Of a stretch of DNA of 5,638 nt, positions 1-5,606 are shown piece by piece. The position numbers were made by a program, and so were the translations under genes. The notes beneath the pieces are model-generated. The model saw only the letters and a program-made list of their open reading frames with translations. It was not told the DNA's origin and searched no databases. This DNA comes from Candidatus Woesearchaeota archaeon. GTDB taxonomy: Archaea; Nanobdellota; Nanobdellia; SCGC-AAA011-G17; UBA489. The DNA lies in NCBI GenBank assembly GCA_030679025.1, contig JAUXTV010000123.1, positions 1-5,638 of the forward strand, read 5' to 3'. The number at the start of each line of letters is the position of its first letter. The stretch's first letter is position 1.

Positions 1-1116
1 CATGAGTTAGACAAAGTAAAAAGAATTCTCGAAGAAGTCAAGAAAACAAAAGTAGATGCAGTCATAGCAACAGACATGGCCATTGTCCAGATGTGTCAGG
101 AAAGAAATATTGAAGTTCATATCAGCACGCAATTGTCAGTAGCGAATTATGAATCCATTAAATTCTTCGCGAACTTTTCTCCAAGAATTATTTTAGCCAG
201 GGAATGTAGTATCGATCAGATAAAATCCTTGAAAGAGCAGATAAAAAAAGATAAATTAAACTATAAAGGAAGACCTATAGAATTGGAAACTTTCGTCCAT
301 GGTTCCTTATGTGTTGCTTATTCTGGTAGATGTTTTATGAGTCAGTTTCACAATCGCTTGTCAGCAAATAGAGGCCAATGTCTTCATGAATGCAGGAAAA
401 AATACAAGATAACAGACGTAGAAGATCCCAGAAGAGAATTCATTCTTGATGAGAACTTTATTTTGTCTCCCAAAGATCTCTGTGCTCTTCCGATTCTAGA
501 TAAACTACAAGAAGCAGGCGTTGATGTCTTTAAGATTGAAGGCAGGGCAAAAGGTCCAGAATATGTGTATACTGTCACGAAAGCATACAGAGAAGCGATC
601 GATCTCATCAGTCAGAAGAAATTCACAGAGGAAAAAGCTTTAGCATTGGTCAAGGAATTGGAAAAAGTCTTCAACCGTGGCTTCACGGATAATTTTTTCT
701 TGGGAACTCCGACTAATGATTCCTGGACAAAGTTCTATGGATCAGCGGCACAGGAGAAAAAAGTCAAGATAGGAAAAGTAACTAAATATTATCCAAAGTT
801 AAAAGTGGCAGCAGTGCTCATGGAAGAAGGAGAGCTCAAGAAAGGAGACGAAGTTTGTTTCACTGGACAAACAACTGGATTTTATAAAACTAAAGTGCCA
901 GAACTCAGAAAAGAAGATCAAAGAATTGTTAGCGCGAGAAAAGGAGATGAAATCTCATTTATAGTCAAAGAGCGTGTGCGGCCTGATGATCAAGTATTTG
1001 TAATCCAGCCTCGGAATCCAGAAGAAGAAACCAAACAGCAGTATGAATCTATAGGCATCCACAAGCCTTTCAAGTTTATCAATTCACAGAGAGAGCAAAG
1101 ACTTTCCAAAAAGTAA
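1..1116 (+). CDS. Peptidase U32 family protein, TrhP/YegQ-like, 5'-truncated by the window edge
   Basis: The frame is open from base 1 (reading His-Glu-Leu-Asp...), so the gene begins upstream and 371 residues are visible; the ATG at 76 is internal. The U32 signature is clear at about nt 283-345: ETFVHGSLC, then SGRCFMSQF. Four cysteines in the pattern GSLC...SGRC...GQC..EC (visible residues 104, 111, 127, 131) match the iron-sulfur ligands of the TrhP/RlhA/UbiU group. Further along are SPKDLCALP and DVFKIEGRAKGPEYVY, both typical of the family, and a C-terminal beta-rich domain from about residue 250 (KIGKVTKYYPKLKVAAV). Compared from memory with E. coli YegQ (about 450 aa), roughly the first 75 residues are missing. 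Despite the name, known members are not proteases but take part in hydroxylation of tRNA U34 (TrhP), 23S rRNA (RlhA) or ubiquinone precursors (UbiU/V). A tRNA role is the best guess, but the archaeal substrate is not shown by sequence. Confidence 0.93.
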   Translation, partial: HELDKVKRILEEVKKTKVDAVIATDMAIVQMCQERNIEVHISTQLSVANYESIKFFANFSPRIILARECSIDQIKSLKEQIKKDKLNYKGRPIELETFVHGSLCVAYSGRCFMSQFHNRLSANRGQCLHECRKKYKITDVEDPRREFILDENFILSPKDLCALPILDKLQEAGVDVFKIEGRAKGPEYVYTVTKAYREAIDLISQKKFTEEKALALVKELEKVFNRGFTDNFFLGTPTNDSWTKFYGSAAQEKKVKIGKVTKYYPKLKVAAVLMEEGELKKGDEVCFTGQTTGFYKTKVPELRKEDQRIVSARKGDEISFIVKERVRPDDQVFVIQPRNPEEETKQQYESIGIHKPFKFINSQREQRLSKK

Positions 1117-1163
1117 CTTCATTCTTTAAGAAGAAAGAGAGCTTGAGAAAGAGATACTCTAGT

Positions 1164-2651
1164 ATGAAAAACATCCTCTTAGTCTATCCCAAGTACCCAG
1201 ATACCTTTTGGAGTTTTAAGCACGTGCTTAAGTTTATCAAGAGAAAATCAGCATTCCCTCCTCTAGGATTATTGACCATAGCAGCCATGCTCCCAGAAAC
1301 TTGGAACAAGAAGCTCATAGACTTAAACGTGGAAGAGCTCACAGACGAGCACATCGCGTGGGCAGATATGATTTTTATCAGTGCTATGATAGTGCAGAAA
1401 ACCAGCGCTCAGGAAATTATCAATCGTTGCAAAACACAAAATAAAATCGTCGTTGCTGGAGGTCCAGTGTTTACCACACAGCATGAGAACTTTAAAAATG
1501 TAGATCATTTCATTCTCAATGAGGCTGAAGTTACTTTGCCTTTATTCTTGGCAGATCTGGAACAAAAAAAGTTAAAACAAGTTTACACCTCTCCCAAAAG
1601 ACCAGATATCACAACAACACCCATTCCTCTTTGGAATTTAATTAATTTCAAGAATTATGCTACCATGGCTATACAATATTCTCGGGGTTGTCCTTTCAAC
1701 TGCGAGTTCTGTGATATCATTATCATGAATGGAAGAATTCCCAGAGTAAAGAGTCCTGAACAGTTTGTCAAAGAGTTCCAAAGTCTCTATGACGCGGGCT
1801 GGCGTGGTTCTATTTTTGTCGTGGATGATAATTTCATAGGTAATATGACTCACGTGAAACAGATGCTGCAAAAATTAATTATTTGGCAAAAAGAACATAA
1901 ATATCCTTTTACTCTCCTGACTGAAGCTAGCACTAATCTCGCCGCTGATCCAGAATTGATGCGATTGATGAGCGCGGCAAATTTCTGCAAAGTATTCCTG
2001 GGTATTGAGACGCCCTCAAAAGAAGGATTACAAGAATGCGGTAAATTCCAGAATGTGACCAGGGATTTAGCTGAAGCAGTAAAAACAATTCATCAAAATG
2101 GCATGCAAGTCATGGGTGGTTTTATTGTTGGTTTTGATACAGACACAGAAAGTATTTTCGACACGCAGATTAAATTCATTCAGGAAATCGGAGTAGTCAC
2201 TGCGATGGTTGGCTTATTGACAGTCCTCCCACAAACAAGGCTCTGGCATAGATTAAAAGCAGAAAAAAGATTGCTCACTGATGCTACAGGAGAAAATACT
2301 GATGGTATTCTCAATTTTATTCCCAAGATGAACAAAGAAACATTAGTTGCAGGCTACAAGAAAATTTTCTCAACGATTTACTCTAGAAAATATTATTATA
2401 AAAGAATAGAAACTTTCATCAAGCAATATAAGCCGACAGTTCATGCAAAGATAACCAAAGGAGATGTGCAAGCATTTCTTAGAAGTATTTGGAGCATAGG
2501 TATTCTTTCAAGAGCGAGGATGAGATATTGGAAATTAATTGTTAAAACTGCATTAACAAAACGCAAAGCTTTGCCCATGGCTGTGGAATTAGCTATTTAT
2601 GGAATCCATTTTGAAAAAGTAGTGAAAAGAGCAGTAGCAAAACAAGTATAA
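1164..2651 (+). CDS. B12-binding-type radical SAM protein with DUF4070-like C-terminus
   Basis: A 495-residue protein of the COG1032 type. The N-terminus (MKNILLVYPKYPDTFWSF, then AFPPLGLLTIAAMLP) is characteristic of the cobalamin-binding Rossmann domain, residues about 1-125, with a GGP turn at about 99-101. The radical SAM cluster motif CPFNCEFC has Cys176, Cys180 and Cys183. Later strands of the barrel include VVDDNFIGN, LGIETPSKEGL and GGFIVGFDTDT. The C-terminal part, about 343-485, resembles DUF4070. The usual DxHxxG cobalamin-ligand motif is not visible in the N-terminal domain. The family includes methyltransferases and other radical enzymes such as hopanoid C-2 methylase HpnP; the substrate cannot be assigned here. 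The ATG at 1164 is chosen because homologues begin near MKNILLVYP; an upstream in-frame TTG at 1143 would add seven residues (MRKRYSS) that do not fit the family. No convincing box A lies at the right distance, so co-transcription with the upstream U32 gene, 47 nt away, is likely. Confidence 0.93.
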   Translation: MKNILLVYPKYPDTFWSFKHVLKFIKRKSAFPPLGLLTIAAMLPETWNKKLIDLNVEELTDEHIAWADMIFISAMIVQKTSAQEIINRCKTQNKIVVAGGPVFTTQHENFKNVDHFILNEAEVTLPLFLADLEQKKLKQVYTSPKRPDITTTPIPLWNLINFKNYATMAIQYSRGCPFNCEFCDIIIMNGRIPRVKSPEQFVKEFQSLYDAGWRGSIFVVDDNFIGNMTHVKQMLQKLIIWQKEHKYPFTLLTEASTNLAADPELMRLMSAANFCKVFLGIETPSKEGLQECGKFQNVTRDLAEAVKTIHQNGMQVMGGFIVGFDTDTESIFDTQIKFIQEIGVVTAMVGLLTVLPQTRLWHRLKAEKRLLTDATGENTDGILNFIPKMNKETLVAGYKKIFSTIYSRKYYYKRIETFIKQYKPTVHAKITKGDVQAFLRSIWSIGILSRARMRYWKLIVKTALTKRKALPMAVELAIYGIHFEKVVKRAVAKQV

Positions 2652-2688
2652 CTTTCGCTTATTCTCTTGTTCAATAAATAGTTTAAAC

Positions 2689-2695
2689 AAAAAAC
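2689..2695 (-). terminator. Possible U-rich terminator after vapC
   Basis: On the minus strand, about 17-23 nt after the vapC stop codon, there is a run of six T followed by G and three more T. Archaeal RNA polymerase can terminate at such T-rich stretches without a hairpin. The 60-bp gap lies between convergent genes (radical SAM on plus, vapC on minus), where termination is expected. No stable stem-loop was seen, and no equally good T run serves the plus strand. Confidence 0.35.
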
Positions 2696-2711
2696 AGAAT
2701 GAAATAATGTA

Positions 2712-3107
2712 TCATAGATCAAGTACTTCTAATTCTTTAATCCGTTCAAAATCACGTTTATTTTTTGTTAAGAATTTGTTACAACCATGTGCTAGCAAAC
2801 TTCCAGCAATTAAAGTATCATTATGATCCAACATCTGTCCTGTTCTTGCAAGATTTCCGCCAATATGTGCTGCTTTTGCTGCGGACTTTCTATCAAAGGG
2901 AAGAATATAAGTAAAGGTATCTAGAATGGCTGCGATTTGCTGTTCTTTTTCTGCAATCTTTTCACCTCCAAAATAAACTCCATAGAGAAGCTCATATACT
3001 ACTGTTTCTGTAGTCCAAAGATCTTCTTCAGAAAATTTCTGGAGTTTTTCCAGGTTTATTCTTTTACGAAGGATATCAATAATAATGCTGCTGTCTACAC
3101 CTATCAT
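2712..3107 (-). CDS. vapC: VapC-type PIN-domain toxin ribonuclease
   Basis: A 131-residue PIN-domain protein, the normal length for VapC. The acidic active-site pattern is complete: Asp5 in MIGVDSSIIIDIL, Glu39 in TTETVVYELLYG, Asp97 in LDHNDTLIAGSLLAHG, and Asp119 in FLTKNKRDFERI near the C-terminus. VapC toxins are Mg-dependent RNases that cut tRNA or rRNA and are inhibited by the cognate VapB. The start at 3107 is preferred: its ATG overlaps the TGA of vapB (ATGA, 4-nt overlap), an AAGG lies 8 nt before it, and Asp5 falls where PIN domains begin. A longer reading from 3191 adds 28 basic residues encoded within vapB and is most likely spurious. With all catalytic residues present, the toxin appears functional. 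The target RNA is not predictable from sequence. Confidence 0.93.
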   Translation of the reverse strand: MIGVDSSIIIDILRKRINLEKLQKFSEEDLWTTETVVYELLYGVYFGGEKIAEKEQQIAAILDTFTYILPFDRKSAAKAAHIGGNLARTGQMLDHNDTLIAGSLLAHGCNKFLTKNKRDFERIKELEVLDL

Positions 3108-3352
3108 TGCTGCAGCCTTGCTATTCTTTTTTTCATGGACTCGTTTAGTCCTTTTCTTGCACGCTGTACACCTTCTTCGAATGTTTTCCACTCTTCTTCA
3201 GGTATATCAGCCCAGATGCCAGCATAATCAAAGAGGTGTTTTTTCTTTTGGAAATGTTCTACTATAACTTCCGAAAAGCTCTCTCCCTGACGTTTATGCC
3301 TAGCTAGGAGCTTGTAGGCCTTTTCAGTAATAGCAATGTTTTTTGATGCCAT
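3104..3352 (-). CDS. vapB: VapB-type antitoxin (DUF217-like family)
   Basis: An 82-residue antitoxin directly upstream of and overlapping vapC. The N-terminal segment (NIAITEKAYKLLARHKRQG, then ESFSEVI) resembles the strand-helix-helix DNA-binding region of archaeal VapB proteins. The C-terminal part (YAGIWADIPEEEWKTFEEG) is the acidic, tryptophan-containing tail that typically wraps around the PIN toxin. It should neutralise VapC and, as a VapB-VapC complex, repress its own promoter. The start is ambiguous. The ATG at 3352 fits the family N-terminus (MASKNIAIT) and lies about 27 nt from the centre of a TTTAAATA box, suggesting a leaderless mRNA. An in-frame ATG at 3376 would add MSTHTYTH and has a GGAAGG seven nt upstream. 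I favour 3352 but cannot exclude 3376. Base composition matches the left-hand genes. Confidence 0.9.
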   Translation of the reverse strand: MASKNIAITEKAYKLLARHKRQGESFSEVIVEHFQKKKHLFDYAGIWADIPEEEWKTFEEGVQRARKGLNESMKKRIARLQQ

Positions 3353-3375
3353 GTGTGTATATGTATGGGTACTCA

Positions 3376-3383
3376 TATTTAAA
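3376..3383 (-). promoter_or_regulatory. Candidate archaeal box A (TATA) for vapBC
   Basis: The minus strand reads TTTAAATA, an excellent match to the archaeal box A consensus. Its centre is about 27 nt upstream of the ATG at 3352, so transcription would start at or next to that codon. The box overlaps the alternative ATG at 3376, so the two readings exclude each other: if this is the promoter, the longer antitoxin cannot be made from this transcript. Confidence 0.5.
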
Positions 3384-3390
3384 CCTTCCT
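3384..3390 (-). promoter_or_regulatory. Shine-Dalgarno-like AGGAAGG before the alternative vapB start
   Basis: The minus strand carries AGGAAGG with seven nt between it and the ATG at 3376. It could be a ribosome binding site for the longer antitoxin, or simply a purine-rich stretch (BRE-like) ahead of the TTTAAATA box. A second AT-rich element (TTATAAAA, plus-strand 3393-3400) lies just upstream but is too close to the 3376 ATG to give an mRNA that includes this site. Confidence 0.3.
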
Positions 3391-3424
3391 TTTTTTATAA
3401 GATAAACTTCTAGTCTAAATAACA

Positions 3425-3525
3425 CTTGCGGCAAAAATCCCGGAAAATCACTGATTGCAGCCGAAAAAACAACATAAGTACTATCTCTTCTTGCGGAGAA
3501 TCTTTTTAAACTCGTACTTCTTGCG
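3425..3525. repeat. Three CTTGCG words in the divergent intergenic region
   Basis: CTTGCG occurs in the same orientation at 3425-3430, 3490-3495 and 3520-3525. The last two are part of a longer identical 9-mer, CTTCTTGCG, at 3487-3495 and 3517-3525, exactly 30 bp apart. They lie symmetrically, six bp either side of the TTTTTAAA box at 3503-3510. The first copy extends to CTTGCGG, shared with the second. This could be an operator for a DNA-binding protein, but the words are short and could be chance. Confidence 0.35.
3503..3510 (+). promoter_or_regulatory. Candidate archaeal box A for the small ORF and helicase
   Basis: TTTTTAAA preceded by a purine-rich GGAGAA stretch resembles an archaeal BRE plus box A. 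Its centre is about 26 nt upstream of the ATG at 3532, the distance expected between box A and the transcription start, so the mRNA would begin at that start codon (leaderless). No comparable element lies at the right distance before the helicase start at 3645, suggesting that the helicase is read from this promoter too. Confidence 0.55.
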
Positions 3526-3531
3526 AAACCT

Positions 3532-3633
3532 ATGGAACAAGCATCTCAACCTTCCTTACATTCAGGGAGAGATAAGGTCTTGAAAGAGCAGGTGTTGAAG
3601 ACGTTGCAGAGGTTTGTTATGTATGAACCATAA
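3532..3633 (+). CDS. Possible small ORF, 33 residues, unknown function
   Basis: ATG at 3532 to TAA at 3631-3633 encodes a 33-residue, lysine-, glutamine- and glutamate-rich peptide starting MEQASQPSLHSGRDKV and containing a likely amphipathic helix (LKEQVLKTLQRFV). I do not recognise it. Support for it being real: the start codon sits about 26 nt from the centre of a good box A, and its composition (42 G+C of 102, 41%) looks like protein-coding DNA of the left-hand genes rather than of the AT-rich helicase. It ends 11 nt before the helicase ATG, with the helicase's AAGGA overlapping its stop codon, so it could act as a translated leader. Alternatively it is the N-terminal remnant of a longer resident gene cut off by arrival of the helicase. 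It is in a different frame from the helicase, so it is not a helicase N-terminus lost by a stop codon. Confidence 0.4.
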   Translation: MEQASQPSLHSGRDKVLKEQVLKTLQRFVMYEP

Positions 3634-3636
3634 GGA
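3632..3636 (+). promoter_or_regulatory. Ribosome binding site of the helicase gene
   Basis: AAGGA lies eight nt before the ATG at 3645 and overlaps the TAA of the small ORF. It supports 3645 as the start and fits an internal operon gene initiated by Shine-Dalgarno pairing. An in-frame TGA at 3624-3626 prevents any start further upstream. Confidence 0.55.
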
Positions 3637-3644
3637 AATATTAC

Positions 3645-5606
3645 ATGGAACTATCAAAAATAATAGAAGAATTTCAATTGCTGCTTAAAGAGATAAAAAA
3701 TAAGAAATTTTACCTTTATTTAAGTTATCCTTTGACTATCGTTTATTTTGGTATTCCTTTAAGAAGATGGTCAAGAAAAAAATTAAATGAACTTTCCAAC
3801 AGCAGAGATAGGATCTCCAATAATTTGAAATCATTAGTAAACAACTCAGTTGATAAGGCTCAGAAAGAATATTCTGATATTGAGCATGAAGACACATACT
3901 TGATTTTTTCAAAAAAAGATAAAATAAATTCTTTGCTTGAAGAGTATCTTAAGAATTTAAAGGATATTTCTTATTATTCCGATGTTTTCGATGAAAAATT
4001 TAATGCAATGATTTTATCAGCAATCCATAATATTAAACAAGTTTTTAAAAAAACCGCTTCTTATAATGCTGAGTTTATAATTCGTAGGAAAATAAAATAT
4101 CGCAATCTTTGGAAGCTATCTTCTGTTAATCTTGATGATGACCAATTAACTGCCATTGTAACTGATGATAAGCACAATCTTGTTATTGCTGGTGCGGGTT
4201 CAGGAAAGACTGAGGTTCTTATTTCTAGAATTGCCTACTTGATTAATAGAAAACCAGACACAATTGAACCAAATAGAATTCTTGCTTTAGCATTTCAAAA
4301 AAAAGCAGCTCATGAAATAGCTGAAAGATTAAAAGAGAGATATAATATAAATATCAAGGTTAAAACATTTCATGCATTGGGAAAAGAGATTTTAGAATCC
4401 GATGCTAAAATCAACAAAAAAAAGATTCAAAAACTCAAATTTTCAGGAGATAACTTTGATAAGGAATACAGAGAGTTCATTAAAAAAGTTTTCTTAACAG
4501 AGGTAGAGAATAGTGAAATTAAGAATGAAATTGTAGAATACATGAGATATTATGGTGATTCTGATATAAAGAAAGAACAAACTGATTTTGAAACTAAAGA
4601 AGAATATTATAAATATATGCAGCAACTCCGTTATACTGCTTTAGATGGGACAAAAGTCAAAAGTGATGCAGAAAGAGATATTCTTAACTTTTTTGTAAAG
4701 CATAATCTCAATGGTAATAAGATCAATATCATTTACGAAGCACCTGCAACATGGATGGAACAGAACAAATATGAGAAAAATGATCCTTTAAAACCAGATT
4801 TCTATTTTCCTGATTTTGATTTATATCTCGAACATTGGTCACTTGATAAAAAAGGAAGAGTTCCATTTTGGTTTTCAGGAGAGAATCCTACAGAAGAATA
4901 TAAAAATTCCATGGAACATAAAAAAGCAGAATTTAGGAAACAAACTAAGTATTCACTCATAGAAACATATTCCTATGAATATAATGAATCTAACTTCCAA
5001 GAAAAACTGAAAAAGAGATTTCTTGAAGCGATTCAGAATAAACAAAACGATACTCCTTTTATTCTTGAACCGATTCTTTATGAAGAGTTAGTTGAGCGAG
5101 TTTGGGAAGAATGTCGTGCATCAGTAAATACATTATCAAATAATATAGGGAACTTTATTATTATTGCAAAAACTTACAAATTACTTCCTTCGGATATAAA
5201 AAAAAGACTGGTAGAAGACAGATGGTCTCTAAAACAAAAAGCTTTTGCAGACATCGCAATTAGAATTTATGAAATATATCAAAATGAATTAAAAAAAGAT
5301 GATTCTATAGATTTCTCTGATATGATCAATCTTGCTGTAGAAATATTAAAAGAAAACAAAAGTTTCTATAAAGATTTATATGACCATATTCTTATTGACG
5401 AGTATCAAGACATAAGTAGGCAAAGATACGACTTAATTAAGGGGTTGATGAATAAAAACATAAATAGCAAGTTATTCTGTGTTGGGGATGATTGGCAAAG
5501 TATAATGGGGTTTGCAGGTTCCAACCTTGACTTTTTTATTAACTTTGATAAATATTTTGATCATCATACTAGAACAGATTTAACAATTAACTATCGTAGT
5601 ATTTAA
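3645..5606 (+). CDS. HelD-like (helicase IV type) UvrD-superfamily helicase with embedded PD-(D/E)XK-like nuclease, interrupted by a stop
   Basis: The visible product is 653 residues. Order of parts: a variable N-terminal region (1-155) with a hydrophobic stretch at about 22-39; Q motif with Gln167; Walker A GAGSGKT 183-189; motif Ia ALAFQKKAAHEIAERL 215-230; motif Ib TFHALG 241-246; a probable nuclease insert at about 338-446; motif II DEYQD 585-589; motif III VGDDWQSI 613-620; motif IV NYRS 649-652. The combination LAFxxKAA, DExQDIS and GDDWQ is closest to E. coli helicase IV (HelD), which has no nuclease insert. SF1A helicases unwind DNA 3'-5' using ATP. Motifs V and VI, required for ATP hydrolysis, are absent before the stop at 5604-5606, so the 653-residue product should not be an active helicase. 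The same frame continues with helicase-like sequence after the stop, so this is probably a broken gene or a sequence error. The gene is much more AT-rich than its neighbours, consistent with transfer. Confidence 0.88.
   Translation: MELSKIIEEFQLLLKEIKNKKFYLYLSYPLTIVYFGIPLRRWSRKKLNELSNSRDRISNNLKSLVNNSVDKAQKEYSDIEHEDTYLIFSKKDKINSLLEEYLKNLKDISYYSDVFDEKFNAMILSAIHNIKQVFKKTASYNAEFIIRRKIKYRNLWKLSSVNLDDDQLTAIVTDDKHNLVIAGAGSGKTEVLISRIAYLINRKPDTIEPNRILALAFQKKAAHEIAERLKERYNINIKVKTFHALGKEILESDAKINKKKIQKLKFSGDNFDKEYREFIKKVFLTEVENSEIKNEIVEYMRYYGDSDIKKEQTDFETKEEYYKYMQQLRYTALDGTKVKSDAERDILNFFVKHNLNGNKINIIYEAPATWMEQNKYEKNDPLKPDFYFPDFDLYLEHWSLDKKGRVPFWFSGENPTEEYKNSMEHKKAEFRKQTKYSLIETYSYEYNESNFQEKLKKRFLEAIQNKQNDTPFILEPILYEELVERVWEECRASVNTLSNNIGNFIIIAKTYKLLPSDIKKRLVEDRWSLKQKAFADIAIRIYEIYQNELKKDDSIDFSDMINLAVEILKENKSFYKDLYDHILIDEYQDISRQRYDLIKGLMNKNINSKLFCVGDDWQSIMGFAGSNLDFFINFDKYFDHHTRTDLTINYRSI
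4656..4982 (+). other. PD-(D/E)XK-like nuclease domain inserted in the helicase
   Basis: Helicase residues about 338-446 lie between motif Ib and motif II. They show an alpha-helical SDAERDILNFF with Glu343, then KPDFYFPDFDLYLEHW with Asp385 and Glu396 in the PD...E arrangement of this nuclease fold, then MEHKKAEFRKQTKYSLIETY with Lys426/Lys427 and Glu440. The PDFyfpd-x(2-4)-lEhw pattern followed by a basic helix and LIETYSYE resembles nuclease insertions I recall in other UvrD/HelD-like proteins. The usual lysine two residues after Glu396 is a tryptophan, so the catalytic Lys must come from elsewhere (Lys426 or Lys427) or cutting activity is lost. The assignment is by motif only. Confidence 0.65.

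Noticed and set aside
1143..1163. TTG start for the radical SAM protein
   Set aside because: It adds seven residues not expected in the family; the ATG at 1164 aligns with the usual N-terminus MKNILLVYP.
384..1871. Minus-strand open frames at 384-608, 1323-1508 and 1638-1871
   Set aside because: Each lies wholly inside a strongly supported plus-strand gene, has no recognisable domain, and has no promoter or RBS that stands out.
2681..2688. GTTTAAAC palindrome between the convergent genes
   Set aside because: An eight-base perfect palindrome in AT-rich DNA, too short for a terminator stem and with no repeat copy, so likely chance.
3108..3191. A 28-residue N-terminal extension of VapC
   Set aside because: It is read out of frame through the vapB coding region and is followed by the proper PIN start MIGVDSS at the ATGA overlap.
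2937..3267. Plus-strand open frames opposite vapB and vapC
   Set aside because: They overlap both toxin-antitoxin genes antisense, are phenylalanine-, serine- and leucine-rich as expected of a reverse-complement shadow, and match nothing I recognise.
3384..3531. A structured RNA or C/D-box guide RNA in the intergenic region
   Set aside because: No paired C (RUGAUGA) and D (CUGA) boxes and no stable stem-loop were found; only short GCGGC/GCCG pairings that could be chance.
5604..5606. TAA read as glutamine by a changed genetic code
   Set aside because: Two other genes in the window end properly at TAA, and no other in-frame TAA interrupts any gene here; a point mutation or sequence error is simpler.
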